A DNA stretch of 64,000 nt from NCBI RefSeq assembly GCF_016107305.1, contig NZ_RCVR01000001.1:310001-374000 (forward strand), read 5' to 3'. Position numbers and translations under genes: made by a program. Origin of the DNA: Roseomonas sp. KE2513. GTDB taxonomy: Bacteria; Pseudomonadota; Alphaproteobacteria; Acetobacterales; Acetobacteraceae. Of this stretch, positions 20,108-32,347 are shown piece after piece. Below the pieces are notes generated by a model. The model saw only the letters and a list, made by a program, of their open reading frames with translations, was not told the DNA's origin and ran no database searches. The first letter of the stretch is position 1. Each line of letters opens with the position of its first letter.

Positions 20108-21411
20108 ACGCCCTCTCCCGGCCGGTCGACGGCGCCGGTTCCGGCCCGCAGCTGCCGCCGCAGCGCGCGCGTCACCCGAAGGCGCGGACGGGCGTCTTCG
20201 GCGTGCTCGACATCGGCAGCACGAAGATCGTCTGCATCATCGTCCGCATGGAGCCCGAGGGCGGGCTGCGCGCGCTCGGCTATGGCTGGCAGCGCTCCCA
20301 CGGGGTGAAGGGCGGCAATATCGTCGATCTCGCCCAGGCCGAGCGCGCCGTGCGGGCCGCGGTGGCGAATGCGGAGGAGATGGCGGACGTCAAGCTGTCC
20401 GGCGTTATCGCCAATCTCTCCTGCGGGCAGCCCGAGAGCCGCCAGCACAACATCCAGTGGACGATCGGCGGCCGCGCCGTGACCGAGCCGGACCTTCGCG
20501 CCGTGATCGCCGAGGGAAAGCGCCGGATGGCGGAGGAAGGGCGCGAGGCCGTGCACGCCCTGCCGCTCAGCTTCACCCTCGACGCCACGCCGGGCGTGAC
20601 CGACCCGCGCGGCATGATCTGCGAGAGCCTGGGCGCCCGGCTGCACATCGTGGACGCCTCCTCGGCCTCGCTCCGCAACCTCGGCACCTGCCTCGCGCGC
20701 TGCGACCTGGAGGTGGAGGAGCCGGTCTCCGCTCCCCTCGCCGCCGCCCTCTCCGCGCTTTCGGAGGAGGAGCGCGAGTTGGGGGCGACGGTGATCGACA
20801 TGGGCGGCGGCACGACCTCGCTCGCCGTCATGCACGAGGGCGCGCTGCTGCACACCGCGCAGGTTCCGGTCGGCGGGTGGCAGGTGACGAACGACCTCGC
20901 CCGCGGGCTGAGCACGCCGATCGACCAGGCGGAGCGCCTGAAGACCATGCACGGCAGCATGTTCGGCTCGATCGACGACGAGCGCGAGATGCTCTCGCTC
21001 TCCCGCATCGGGGAGGATGGGGAGATTCTCGCCCGCGTACCGCGCGCTCAGATGATGTCCATCATCCGCCCGCGGGTGGAGGAGACGCTGGAGCTGATCC
21101 GCGACCGCCTGGCGGACGCCAATCTCGGCCCGCAATCCGGCCAGCAGGTGGTGCTGACGGGCGGCGCGAGCCAGCTCGTCGGCATGCGGGAAGCGGCAAC
21201 CCGCATCCTCGCGCGGGGGGTGCGGCTAGGCCGTCCGCAGGGGATCCGCGGCCTGCCCGACGCCTTCCATGCACCCGGTTTCGCAACAACCCTCGGCCTC
21301 ATCGCCTGGGGCGCTGGCGAGGGGCGGCCGGTGCTCGACTTCGATCCCAGCACGCAGGGATCGCGGGGTGTTTTCGCGCGTTTAGTCAATTGGCTCCGGG
21401 ACCGTGTGTGA
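20104..21411 (+). CDS. ftsA: cell division protein FtsA
   Basis: FtsA is the actin-like ATPase that tethers FtsZ to the inner membrane. The phosphate-1 loop GVLDIGSTKIVCII, the phosphate-2 loop VIDMGGGTTSLAV and the adenosine motif VVLTGGASQLVGM are clear, and the SHS2 (1C) subdomain region lies between residues about 100 and 180. The C-terminus (GVFARLVNWLRDRV) is an amphipathic helix of the membrane-targeting type. It has 435 residues, GTG start. A 57-base gap separates it from ftsZ. Confidence 0.96.
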   Translation: MNALSRPVDGAGSGPQLPPQRARHPKARTGVFGVLDIGSTKIVCIIVRMEPEGGLRALGYGWQRSHGVKGGNIVDLAQAERAVRAAVANAEEMADVKLSGVIANLSCGQPESRQHNIQWTIGGRAVTEPDLRAVIAEGKRRMAEEGREAVHALPLSFTLDATPGVTDPRGMICESLGARLHIVDASSASLRNLGTCLARCDLEVEEPVSAPLAAALSALSEEERELGATVIDMGGGTTSLAVMHEGALLHTAQVPVGGWQVTNDLARGLSTPIDQAERLKTMHGSMFGSIDDEREMLSLSRIGEDGEILARVPRAQMMSIIRPRVEETLELIRDRLADANLGPQSGQQVVLTGGASQLVGMREAATRILARGVRLGRPQGIRGLPDAFHAPGFATTLGLIAWGAGEGRPVLDFDPSTQGSRGVFARLVNWLRDRV

Positions 21412-21452
21412 TGCATAAGGACCCGGGGGCGATTCGTATTCATCGCGTCTTC

Positions 21453-21460
21453 GAAGGGGG
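21453..21460 (+). promoter_or_regulatory. strong ribosome binding site of ftsZ
   Basis: GAAGGGGG lies eight bases before the ftsZ ATG. ftsZ is the only gene after mraZ in the dcw cluster preceded by a real gap, so it does not depend on coupling to an upstream stop. Confidence 0.6.
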
Positions 21461-21468
21461 CTAGAACG

Positions 21469-23019
21469 ATGACGCTGAACCTGACCATTCCACGTCAGCA
21501 GCATACTGACTTTACGCCGCGGATCACCGTTATCGGCGTGGGTGGCGCCGGGTGCAACGCGGTCAACAACATGATCGGCATGGGGCTGGACGGGGTGGAA
21601 TTCCTTGTCGCCAATACCGATGCGCAGCAGCTGGTCAACAGCCGCGCCGAGCGGCGCGTGCAGCTCGGCCCGCACCTGACGCAGGGCCTGGGCGCGGGCG
21701 CGAAGCCCGAGATCGGCCGCGCGGCGGCCGAGGAGGCGACCGAGGACCTCGCGCGCCACCTCGAGGGCGTGCACATGATCTTCATCACGGCCGGCATGGG
21801 CGGCGGCACTGGCACGGGGGCGGCGCCGGTGATCGCCCGCATGGCGCGCGAGCGGGGCGTGCTGACCGTCGGCGTGGTGACCAAGCCCTTCGACTTCGAG
21901 GGCCCCAAGCGCCGCCGCGCGGCGGACCAGGGCCTCGACGAGCTTCAGCAGTATGTCGATACGCTGATCGTCATCCCGAACCAGAACCTCTTCCGCAAGG
22001 CCAACGAGCGCACGACCTTCGCCGAGGCCTTCAAGATGGCCGACGACGTCCTCTACATGGGCGTGCGCGGCGTGACCGACCTGATGGTCAACCCCGGCCT
22101 CGTGAACCTCGACTTCGCCGATATCCGCACCGTGATGGCGGAGATGGGCAAGGCGATGATGGGCACGGGCGAGGCCGAGGGCGAGGACCGCGCGGTCAAG
22201 GCCTCCGAGGCCGCGATCAGCAACCCGCTGCTGGAGGACACCTCCATGCGCGGCGCCCGCGGCGTGCTGATCAACATCACCGGCGGCTACGACATGACGC
22301 TGTTCGAGGTCGACGAGGCCGCGAACCGCATTCGCCGTGAGGTGGACGAGGATGCGAACATCATCTTCGGCTCCTCGGTGGACGAGACGCTGAACGGGCG
22401 GCTGCGCGTTTCCGTCGTGGCCACCGGCATCGACGCCGTGGACCCGCAGGCCCAGGCCCAGCAGGCCGCCGAGCCGCAGCGCGTTGTCGCCATCGGCGGC
22501 GGCACGGTGCCGGCGCCTGGCGCTTTCGTGCCGGCCGCCGCCCCTGGTTTCGTGCCCGGCCAGGCTCCGGCAATGCGCCAGGCCTCGGTGCAGCCGGGCA
22601 TCGGCCGCCCGGCCTCCGTGCTCGGCGCGCCGCGCCCCGTCTCGATGGTACCGTCCTCCAGCATGCCGCCGCCGGTGCCGCATGCGAGCCCGCGCCTGCC
22701 GATGGGCGCCCGCCGTCCCGCGAACGTGGAGCACGCCGCGCCGGAGCCGGTGGCCGAGCTGCCGGTGCAGCCCGCGCCCGCCGCCCCCCCGCCGAACGCG
22801 CAGCCCTCCCCCGCCGCGCGCGTCGCGCCGGTGCCCGCCCCGGGCGCCCCGACGGGCGGCCTGGGTGGTATCTTCCGCCGCGCGACCGGCATCGGCGGCA
22901 TGCGCCGCACCCTGCCGGACCAGCCGGAGGCGCCGCCCGCACCCCCGGCCCGGCCGCAGGCCCAGGAGGACGGCATGGGCCTCGACATCCCGACCTTTCT
23001 CCGTCGGCAGGGCAACTGA
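21469..23019 (+). CDS. ftsZ: cell division protein FtsZ
   Basis: FtsZ is the tubulin-like GTPase that forms the Z ring. The GTPase core (about residues 18-325) has the nucleotide loop [11 protein letters not shown]-type IGVGGAGCN, the tubulin signature [10 protein letters not shown] at 111-120 and the catalytic T7 loop around [11 protein letters not shown] at 213-223. A linker of about 170 Ala/Pro-rich residues follows, then the C-terminal peptide DIPTFLRRQ (506-514) that binds FtsA and other partners. At 516 residues it is longer than E. coli FtsZ (383) because of the linker. An intrinsic terminator lies 46 bases downstream. Confidence 0.98.
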   Translation: MTLNLTIPRQQHTDFTPRITVIGVGGAGCNAVNNMIGMGLDGVEFLVANTDAQQLVNSRAERRVQLGPHLTQGLGAGAKPEIGRAAAEEATEDLARHLEGVHMIFITAGMGGGTGTGAAPVIARMARERGVLTVGVVTKPFDFEGPKRRRAADQGLDELQQYVDTLIVIPNQNLFRKANERTTFAEAFKMADDVLYMGVRGVTDLMVNPGLVNLDFADIRTVMAEMGKAMMGTGEAEGEDRAVKASEAAISNPLLEDTSMRGARGVLINITGGYDMTLFEVDEAANRIRREVDEDANIIFGSSVDETLNGRLRVSVVATGIDAVDPQAQAQQAAEPQRVVAIGGGTVPAPGAFVPAAAPGFVPGQAPAMRQASVQPGIGRPASVLGAPRPVSMVPSSSMPPPVPHASPRLPMGARRPANVEHAAPEPVAELPVQPAPAAPPPNAQPSPAARVAPVPAPGAPTGGLGGIFRRATGIGGMRRTLPDQPEAPPAPPARPQAQEDGMGLDIPTFLRRQGN

Positions 23020-23064
23020 TCTACGGCACACCCGCCCCGGACGGGGGCGGAACGAATTGGAGGA

Positions 23065-23096
23065 GGCCCCGCCGGGATGTCCGGCGGGGCCTTTTT
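23065..23096 (+). terminator. intrinsic terminator after ftsZ
   Basis: An 11-base-pair perfect GC stem (23065-23075 with 23081-23091), loop GATGT, is followed by TTTTT at 23092-23096. It probably ends the dcw transcript before lpxC. Confidence 0.93.
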
Positions 23097-23100
23097 CACA

Positions 23101-23160
23101 TCCAAAATTCTTTTTGGAATCAAAGGCTTACGTCGAAATACAGAGAAACAACGCTTGACT
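23101..23160 (+). promoter_or_regulatory. AT-rich promoter-like region upstream of lpxC
   Basis: This 60-base stretch is strikingly AT-rich for the window. It holds a 7-base-pair AT hairpin (TCCAAAA/TTTTGGA, 23101-23118) and a TTGACT hexamer at 23155-23160, 81 bases before the lpxC start. No convincing -10 partner was found, so exact promoter elements are not assigned. Confidence 0.35.
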
Positions 23161-23240
23161 GGCCGTGGCCATGGTGCGGTGCGATGTTTCCCCTCGCCGG
23201 TACGTTTCATTTGTGCCGATGACTTTCCAGGGGTTTCCCG

Positions 23241-24197
23241 ATGGACGGCTTCTTCCCGATCGACACGGCACGCGCACGGACCCTGAAGTCCGCGATCGGC
23301 TGCGTCGGCGTGGGTCTTCATTCCGGCCTTCGCGCCTCGCTGACCCTGCGCCCGGCGCGGGCTGGGGACGGCATCGTGTTCCGCCGCACCGACCTAGGCA
23401 TCGATATTCCTGCCCGCTTCGACGCGGTGACGGACACCCGCCTCTGCACCGCTCTAGGTGATGCCGACGCGCGGATTGGCACGATCGAGCACGTGATGGC
23501 GGCGCTTGCCGCGCTTGGCGTGACTGATGCGGTGGTAGAGGTGGACGGCCCCGAGGTTCCTATCCTCGATGGTTCCGCCGCGCCTTTCGTCTTCCTGCTC
23601 GACTGCGCGGGGCTGGTGGAGCTCGCTGCCCCCGTTGCCAAGATCGAGGTGCTGCGCACCATCCGCGTAACCGATGGCGAGGGGCCGAACGCGGCCTGGG
23701 CCGAGCTCTCGCCCGGCAGCGGCCCCGGCCTCGAGGCGGAGCTGAGCATCGATTTCGGCGCGACGGCCATCGGCCGACAGGCGCTGTCCATGCCGGTGAC
23801 GGAGGAGGGCTTCCGGGCTGTGCTCGCCGATGCCCGCACCTTTACCCTGGCCGAGGACATCGCCCGCCTGCGCTCCGTGGGCCTTGCCCGCGGCGGCTCG
23901 CTGGCCAACGCGGTGGTGGTGGACGGGCCGCTGGTGGTCAATCCGGGCGGCCTCCGCCACGCCGACGAGTTCGTGCGGCATAAGCTGCTGGACGCGGTGG
24001 GCGACCTCGCCCTTGCCGGCGCGCCGCTCCGCGCGCGGTTCCGCGGCCACCGCTCCGGCCACGGGCTGAACAATCGCGTGCTGCGCGCCCTCTTCGCCGA
24101 TCCGAGCGCCTGGCGCTGGGTCGAGGAGCAGGAGATGCCGGTGGCGGCGATGGCGGGCGCAACCGCCCGCCTGCCGATCGCGGCGGTCGCGGCCTGA
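23241..24197 (+). CDS. lpxC: UDP-3-O-acyl-N-acetylglucosamine deacetylase LpxC
   Basis: LpxC catalyses the committed step of lipid A synthesis. Catalytic and zinc residues are in place: Glu83-His84 in TIEHVMAAL, His247 and Asp251 in RHKLLDAVGD, and the general acid/base histidine His274 in GHRSGHGLNN. The VDGPEVPILDGSA block is also typical. It has 318 residues, normal length. It is separated from ftsZ by a terminator and an AT-rich leader, so it is probably transcribed on its own. Cytosolic, zinc dependent. Confidence 0.97.
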   Translation: MDGFFPIDTARARTLKSAIGCVGVGLHSGLRASLTLRPARAGDGIVFRRTDLGIDIPARFDAVTDTRLCTALGDADARIGTIEHVMAALAALGVTDAVVEVDGPEVPILDGSAAPFVFLLDCAGLVELAAPVAKIEVLRTIRVTDGEGPNAAWAELSPGSGPGLEAELSIDFGATAIGRQALSMPVTEEGFRAVLADARTFTLAEDIARLRSVGLARGGSLANAVVVDGPLVVNPGGLRHADEFVRHKLLDAVGDLALAGAPLRARFRGHRSGHGLNNRVLRALFADPSAWRWVEEQEMPVAAMAGATARLPIAAVAA

Positions 24198-24314
24198 TCC
24201 GCCCTCCCGGGCGATCCCCTCGCCCGGGATCGGAGGCACGGTTGGCCGCCCCGGCACGCTCCCCCCGTGCCGCCCTGTCGCGCCCCGCCCGGCGCGTGCT
24301 ATAGAGCCGCCGCC

Positions 24315-25169
24315 ATGAAGCTCCGTCGCCTCGCGATCCTGCCCGTCCTCCTCGCGCCCCTGGCCCTCGGGGGATGCGAGAGCCTTGATTTCTGGAACGG
24401 CAAGTCGGACGCCCTGCGCGGCAGGGGGACGACCTATGCCGACATGTCGCCAGAGGCCCTCTATGCCGCCGGGCTCGAGTCACTTCGGGCCGAGCGCTAC
24501 GCTCAGGCGATCGAGATCTTCGACACGGTGGAGCGCGATCACCCCTATTCCACCTGGGCAACCAATGCCCGGCTGATGAGCGGCTACGCGGAGTATTCCC
24601 GCAACCGCTACACGGAGGCGCTGGGGCAGCTGGACCGCTTCATCCAGCTCCACCCCGCGCATCGCGACATCGCCTATGCCTATTATCTTCGTGGCCTCTG
24701 CTATTACGAGCAGATCGCGGATGCTCAGCGCGACCAAGCGGGCACCGAGACCGCGCTCGCGGCCCTGCAAGACGTGGTGAACCGCTTTCCGAACTCTACC
24801 TATGCACGCGATGCCCGCTTGAAGATCGACCTTGCCCGGGACCATCTGGCGGGCAAGGAGATGAACATCGGACGCTTCTACCAGCAGCGGCGGCTCTATG
24901 CAGGGGCGATCCTTCGCTTCCGCAACGTGGTGGAGAACTACCAGACGACGAACCACGTGCCCGAGGCGCTGCATCGGCTGACCGAGATCTATCTCGCCAT
25001 GGGTCTGCCGGAGGAGGCGCGGAAGACCGCCTCGGTGCTCGGGCACAACTATCCCGGCAATGCCTGGTACCAGGACAGCTACGCGCTCCTGGTGGACGGC
25101 GCGGAGCCGGCCGACCGGAACACCTCTCCGCCGGGGTTGCTGCGGCGCGTCGTCGAAGCGGTTTTCTAG
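24315..25169 (+). CDS. bamD: outer membrane protein assembly factor BamD
   Basis: BamD is an essential lipoprotein of the BAM complex that folds beta-barrel proteins into the outer membrane. The signal peptide ends in the lipobox LALGGC, with the lipidated Cys at about residue 22. Five tetratricopeptide-like repeats follow, for example YAAGLESLRAERYAQAIEIF and SGYAEYSRNRYTEALGQLDR, with YAYYLRGLCYYEQI typical of the family. It has 284 residues from ATG 24315. An upstream in-frame start at 24267 would spoil the signal peptide. recN follows after 21 bases. Confidence 0.95.
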   Translation: MKLRRLAILPVLLAPLALGGCESLDFWNGKSDALRGRGTTYADMSPEALYAAGLESLRAERYAQAIEIFDTVERDHPYSTWATNARLMSGYAEYSRNRYTEALGQLDRFIQLHPAHRDIAYAYYLRGLCYYEQIADAQRDQAGTETALAALQDVVNRFPNSTYARDARLKIDLARDHLAGKEMNIGRFYQQRRLYAGAILRFRNVVENYQTTNHVPEALHRLTEIYLAMGLPEEARKTASVLGHNYPGNAWYQDSYALLVDGAEPADRNTSPPGLLRRVVEAVF

Positions 25170-25190
25170 GCCCCGGGCCGAAGGACGGGC

Positions 25191-26870
25191 GTGCTCGCCT
25201 CCCTCTCCATCCGCGACGTGGTGCTGATTGAGCGCCTGGACCTCACTTTCGGTCCTGGCCTCTCGGTGCTGACCGGCGAGACCGGCGCGGGAAAGTCGAT
25301 CCTGTTGGACAGCCTCGGCCTTGCCCTCGGGCAGCGAGCCGAAGCGGGCATGGTGCGCGCGGGCCAAGCCCAGGCAGGCGTCGTTGCGGTCTTCAACCCG
25401 CCCGCCGGGCATCCGGCACACGCGCTGCTGGCCGAGCAGGGCATCGAGGCGGACGACCAGATCGTGCTCCGCCGCATCGTGACCCTCGATGGGCGCTCGC
25501 GGGCCTTCGTGAACGATGAGCCGGTGGGGGTAGCGCTGCTGCGCCGCCTCGGCGCGCTGCTGGTCGAGGTGCAGGGCCAGCACGATCAGGTGGGGCTCGC
25601 CGATCCCGCCACCCATGCCGGCCTGCTCGATGCCTTCGGTGGGCTGGAGCCGCGGCGGAACGCGGTGGCCGACGCCTATCGAGCCTGGCGCGGGGCGGAG
25701 CGGGCCCTGAAGGAGGCACGCGAGGCCATCGCCGCCGCCCAGCGCGACGAGGAATGGCTGCGGCATTCCGTCCAGGAGCTTTCCGACCTCGCCCCGCAGG
25801 AGGGGGAGGAGGACGCACTGGCTTCGGAGCGTCAGGGACTACAGGGCAGCGAGCGGCGGGCGGAGGCGATCGCCTCCGCCCTGTCCGAGATCCAGCCGCG
25901 CGACCGTCGCGGCGGCGGCGCGCCCGCGGCCGCCCTCCGCAATGCCGCCCGCGCGCTGGAGCGGCTGACGCCTCCGAGCGAGGAGGCGAATGCCGCCCTG
26001 ACCGCCCTCGCCGCCGCGCAGGACGCGCTGGCCGAGGCCGAGAACGTGCTCGAGCGGCTGGCGAGCGACGCCCAGCCCGATCCCCGCCGGCTGGAGACTG
26101 TCGAGGAGCGGCTCTTCGCCCTGCGGGCGGCGGCGCGGAAATACACGGTGGCCGTGGTGGACCTGCCCGCCCATCTCCTCTCGCTGCGGGACCGCTTGGC
26201 GAACCTCGATGCCGGCACGGGGCGCGTGGCGGCGCTTGACGCGGCAGCGCGTGAGGCCCGGGCGGGTTACGTCGCTACCGCCGAAGCCCTGACGGCCGCG
26301 CGGCGGGAGCACGCGGAGAAGCTGGAGAAGGCGGTGGCTAAGGAGCTGGCGCCGCTGAAGCTGGACCGCGCTCGGCTGCACATCGAGATCGCGCCGCGCG
26401 AGGAGAGTGCCTGGGGTCCGGACGGGCAAGACCGCGTCACCTTCCTCGTGACCACCAATCCTGGGCAGAAGCCGGGGCAGCTCGCGAAGATCGCCTCGGG
26501 CGGCGAGTTGTCCCGCCTGATGCTGGCGCTGAAGGTCGTCCTGGCGCGCGGCTCGCCCGTGCCGACGCTCGTGTTTGACGAGGTGGACAGCGGCATCGGC
26601 GGCGCGACGGCGGCGGCGGTGGGCGAGCGGCTGGCGCGGGTGGCGGAGCGGCTGCAGGTGCTGGTGGTGACGCACTCGCCCCAGGTGGCGGCGCGCGGGG
26701 CTCGGCACTTCCAAGTGGCCAAGGGCGTGCGCGGCGACCGGGCGGAGACGCGCGTCGTGCCGCTCGACGTGCCGGCTCGGCGCGAGGAGATTGCGCGCAT
26801 GCTGGCGGGCGAGCGCGTGACCGAGGCGGCGCGGGCGGCGGCGGACGAGTTGCTGGCCGGGGCGGCCTGA
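25191..26870 (+). CDS. recN: DNA repair protein RecN
   Basis: RecN is an SMC-like ATPase that acts early in double-strand-break repair. The Walker A motif GETGAGKS is at residues 29-36, a long coiled-coil middle spans about 150-370, and the C-terminal ABC signature ASGGELSRLMLALK plus Walker B VFDEVDSGIGG are present, followed by VTHSPQVAA. The length of 559 residues is normal. Translation starts at GTG. It ends three bases before the convergent endonuclease V gene, so no room exists for a dedicated terminator. It may be SOS-regulated, but no LexA box was identified. Confidence 0.96.
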   Translation: MLASLSIRDVVLIERLDLTFGPGLSVLTGETGAGKSILLDSLGLALGQRAEAGMVRAGQAQAGVVAVFNPPAGHPAHALLAEQGIEADDQIVLRRIVTLDGRSRAFVNDEPVGVALLRRLGALLVEVQGQHDQVGLADPATHAGLLDAFGGLEPRRNAVADAYRAWRGAERALKEAREAIAAAQRDEEWLRHSVQELSDLAPQEGEEDALASERQGLQGSERRAEAIASALSEIQPRDRRGGGAPAAALRNAARALERLTPPSEEANAALTALAAAQDALAEAENVLERLASDAQPDPRRLETVEERLFALRAAARKYTVAVVDLPAHLLSLRDRLANLDAGTGRVAALDAAAREARAGYVATAEALTAARREHAEKLEKAVAKELAPLKLDRARLHIEIAPREESAWGPDGQDRVTFLVTTNPGQKPGQLAKIASGGELSRLMLALKVVLARGSPVPTLVFDEVDSGIGGATAAAVGERLARVAERLQVLVVTHSPQVAARGARHFQVAKGVRGDRAETRVVPLDVPARREEIARMLAGERVTEAARAAADELLAGAA

Positions 26871-26873
26871 GGC

Positions 26874-29824
<2,951 letters not shown>

Positions 29825-29828
29825 GGGT

Positions 29829-30737
29829 TCAGACCGGTAGCGCCTCGATCCGGGCGAAGGCGATGAGGTCGTCCTCCGCCCGGCGGCTGAGCGAGGGGTG
29901 CGCGGCGCCTGCACCGGGAGGGCTGGCGGGCCAGCGGCGGATGTCGCGCAGCCGCGTGGCGAAGCCGGCCTGCGCGAAAGCGGCCCGGATCTCGGACAGG
30001 CCCATTCGGTTCACGTAGAGGCCGCTACGCGCGACGAGCGGCCCCTCCCAGAAACCGGGCGGGAAGCGCAGTGTGTTGAGCGCGCCGCCGACATGGTCGT
30101 GGAAGTCCACCGCGTGCACGCCGAGGCAGTTCGGGGCGGCGACACGGCGCAGCTCGGCCAGCAGGCCCGGCAGGGCGTCTCGGCGGACATGTTCCAGCAC
30201 CACGTCGGAGACGATCAGCTCCACCGAGCTGTCGGGGATGGCGGCCAGGACCTCCGTGCCGCCGATCAGCTGGCGGGCGCCACAGGCGGCCAGCACCGCG
30301 GCCTTGTTGGGCAGGCCCTCCAGCACCGGGGCGGGCAGGCCGATCCCGCGCGCGAGTTCCGCCACCCGGGCATAGGCGGCCGGGTCCTCCGGCGCGTCGT
30401 CCTCCACATCGGCGAACCAGACGGGGGCGCAGCCGAGGGCGGCGTAGGCGGGGGCGCGCACCACCAGGCGTCCGGGGCCGAGTTCCAGCACGCCGCGCGG
30501 CGGGCGGCCCTGGCGATTGGCGAACTCACCGGCGCGGGTGCAGGGCTCGTGCAGCACGCGGCTCTCGGATTCCGCGATGAAGCTGTGCCGGTTCACCCCT
30601 GCCCGGCGCAGGAGGGCGGGTGGCACCCGCAGCGCGGCGATGGCGAGCTTGGACGCCACCTTGGCCCACCAGGGCAGACCGGCGCCGGCCGCGTAGTCGG
30701 GCGGCACGACGTCCTGGCGGGTGCCTTCATCGCTCAT
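29829..30737 (-). CDS. class I SAM-dependent methyltransferase-like protein
   Basis: This 302-residue protein has a Rossmann-type AdoMet motif GVLELGPGRLVV (about residues 82-93), a second acidic strand VWFADVED (about 107-114), and the post-motif block SSVELIVSDVVLEHVRRDALPG typical of Methyltransf_11. A C-terminal region with GLYVNRMGLSEIRAAFAQAG is the usual substrate-side part. The N-terminal 60 residues (WWAKVASKLAIAALRVPPAL) could contact membrane or a sugar-lipid. The substrate is unknown. It converges with ligA and is divergent from nothing nearby; the MFS gene follows on the same strand. Confidence 0.72.
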   Translation of the reverse strand: MSDEGTRQDVVPPDYAAGAGLPWWAKVASKLAIAALRVPPALLRRAGVNRHSFIAESESRVLHEPCTRAGEFANRQGRPPRGVLELGPGRLVVRAPAYAALGCAPVWFADVEDDAPEDPAAYARVAELARGIGLPAPVLEGLPNKAAVLAACGARQLIGGTEVLAAIPDSSVELIVSDVVLEHVRRDALPGLLAELRRVAAPNCLGVHAVDFHDHVGGALNTLRFPPGFWEGPLVARSGLYVNRMGLSEIRAAFAQAGFATRLRDIRRWPASPPGAGAAHPSLSRRAEDDLIAFARIEALPV

Positions 30738-30810
30738 CGTCTATCCCGCGGCCCGGCGCATCGGGTGCTTCTCCACCCGGAGGCGCCGGGGCGCAATCCG
30801 GGCGCGCCGC

Positions 30811-32139
30811 CTAGCGGATGGCGGGCCGCCCTTCCGGCAGAGCGGCCATGGCCGGGCGGGCGGCACGGGCCGCGTTCCAGGCGAGCGCGCCCATGCCGAT
30901 CAGGGCCACCGCGCCGACGTAATGCGCGGCGGCGTGGCGGTCGGAGGCCATCAGCAGGGAGACGAGCAGCGGGGTGACGCCGCCGAAGACCGCGTAGGCG
31001 ACGTTGTAGGAGAAGGACACGCCGGTGAAGCGCGTCGCCACCGGAAAAGCGCCGACCATCACGAAAGGCACCACGGTGATGATCCCCACCGAGGCGCCGG
31101 CCAGGGCGTAGAGCGGCAGCAGGTTCGCCGGGTTTGCCTCCGTGCCGTAATACAGTGCGTAGGTGGCGGCGATCAGCAGGAGGCTGCCAACGATGCCGAC
31201 GCGAAGCGCGCCGAAGCGGTCCATCAGCGCGCCGTAGGCAACCGCCATGGCCGTCAGCGTCGCCGTCGCGGCCACGTTGGCCGAGAGGGTGGTGGCCGGC
31301 GAGAGGCCGTGCAGCTTCTGGAACAGCGCGGGCGTCATCAGAATGACCACGACGATGGCGGCGGTCAGCATCCAGGTCAGCAGCATCGAGATCGCGACCG
31401 AGGCGCCCTGGCCGCGCAGCACCGTCTTGATCGGCATCTCCCGCGCGGGTCCGGCGCGGCGGCGCATGGCCTCAAAGACGGGCGTCTCGTGCAGCCAGCG
31501 GCGGAGATACACCGCCAGCAGGCCAAAGAGGCCGCCGGTGATGAAGGGGATGCGCCAGGCGAAGTCAGTAACCTCGGCGGGCGTGTAGGTGAGGTTGATG
31601 CCCGTCGCCATGAGGGAGCCGAGCAGGATGCCGCCCGTCAGCCCGCCCGTGAGCATGCCGCAGGCAAGGCCCACGCGGCGGGCGGGCACGTGCTCGGCGA
31701 CGAAGACCCAGGCGCCCGGCGCCTCTCCGCCGATGGCCGCGCCTTGGAGCACGCGCATCAGCAGCAGGAGGATCGGAGCGGCCACGCCGATGGCGGCATG
31801 GGTCGGCAGCAGGCCCATGACGAGGGTCGGCACGGCCATGAGAAAGACCGAGAAGGTGAAGACGCGCTTGCGCCCGAACAGGTCGCCGAAATGGGCCATC
31901 ACGACGCCGCCAAGCGGGCGCGCCAGGTAGCCGGCGGCGAAGATGCCGAAGGCCTGCATCTGCTGCATCCACTCCGGCATGTCCGGCGGGAAGAAGAGCT
32001 TCGCGATTGTCACGGCGAAGAAGACGAAGATGATGAAGTCGTAGAATTCGAGCGCGCCACCGAGGGAGGCGAGGAAGAGGGTACGAATGTCCTGCTGGCT
32101 GAGCGGCGGGACGGCTGGGTCGTTTATCGGATTGGGCAT
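30811..32139 (-). CDS. MFS transporter, metabolite:H+ symporter type
   Basis: This 442-residue protein has about twelve membrane helices. The MFS loop motif appears as GDLFGRKRVF between helices 2 and 3, and the opening helix GALEFYDFIIFVFFAVTIA resembles the MHS (metabolite:H+ symporter) group that carries proline/betaine, citrate and other organic acids. The GGEAPGAWVFVAEHVPA stretch in helix 5 also fits. ATG 32139 was chosen because upstream residues to 32277 are Arg/Pro/Ala junk. The substrate cannot be read from sequence. It lies 73 bases after the methyltransferase gene on the same strand. Confidence 0.85.
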   Translation of the reverse strand: MPNPINDPAVPPLSQQDIRTLFLASLGGALEFYDFIIFVFFAVTIAKLFFPPDMPEWMQQMQAFGIFAAGYLARPLGGVVMAHFGDLFGRKRVFTFSVFLMAVPTLVMGLLPTHAAIGVAAPILLLLMRVLQGAAIGGEAPGAWVFVAEHVPARRVGLACGMLTGGLTGGILLGSLMATGINLTYTPAEVTDFAWRIPFITGGLFGLLAVYLRRWLHETPVFEAMRRRAGPAREMPIKTVLRGQGASVAISMLLTWMLTAAIVVVILMTPALFQKLHGLSPATTLSANVAATATLTAMAVAYGALMDRFGALRVGIVGSLLLIAATYALYYGTEANPANLLPLYALAGASVGIITVVPFVMVGAFPVATRFTGVSFSYNVAYAVFGGVTPLLVSLLMASDRHAAAHYVGAVALIGMGALAWNAARAARPAMAALPEGRPAIR

Positions 32140-32347
32140 CAGGTCGGGTTCCGGTCGTCGCCCGACGGAAGCTTTCTCACGGGCATGGTGCGGCGCAATA
32201 TCGTGTCGTGCCGTTCCGCCGACCATCACGGATCGGGCAGGCGAGCCATGCCGGAAGGGCAGGTCCGAACAGACCATCAGGGCGGCTGATGCTCGGGATC
32301 AGGCAAAGTCGTTCGACCTTGGCGACCCGCGGCGGCAGCCTTTGGCC

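Noticed and set aside
29829-32139. Methyltransferase and MFS genes as one biosynthetic cluster
   Set aside because: Same strand and 73 bases apart, but no biosynthetic enzyme is present and the MFS type fits organic-acid uptake better.
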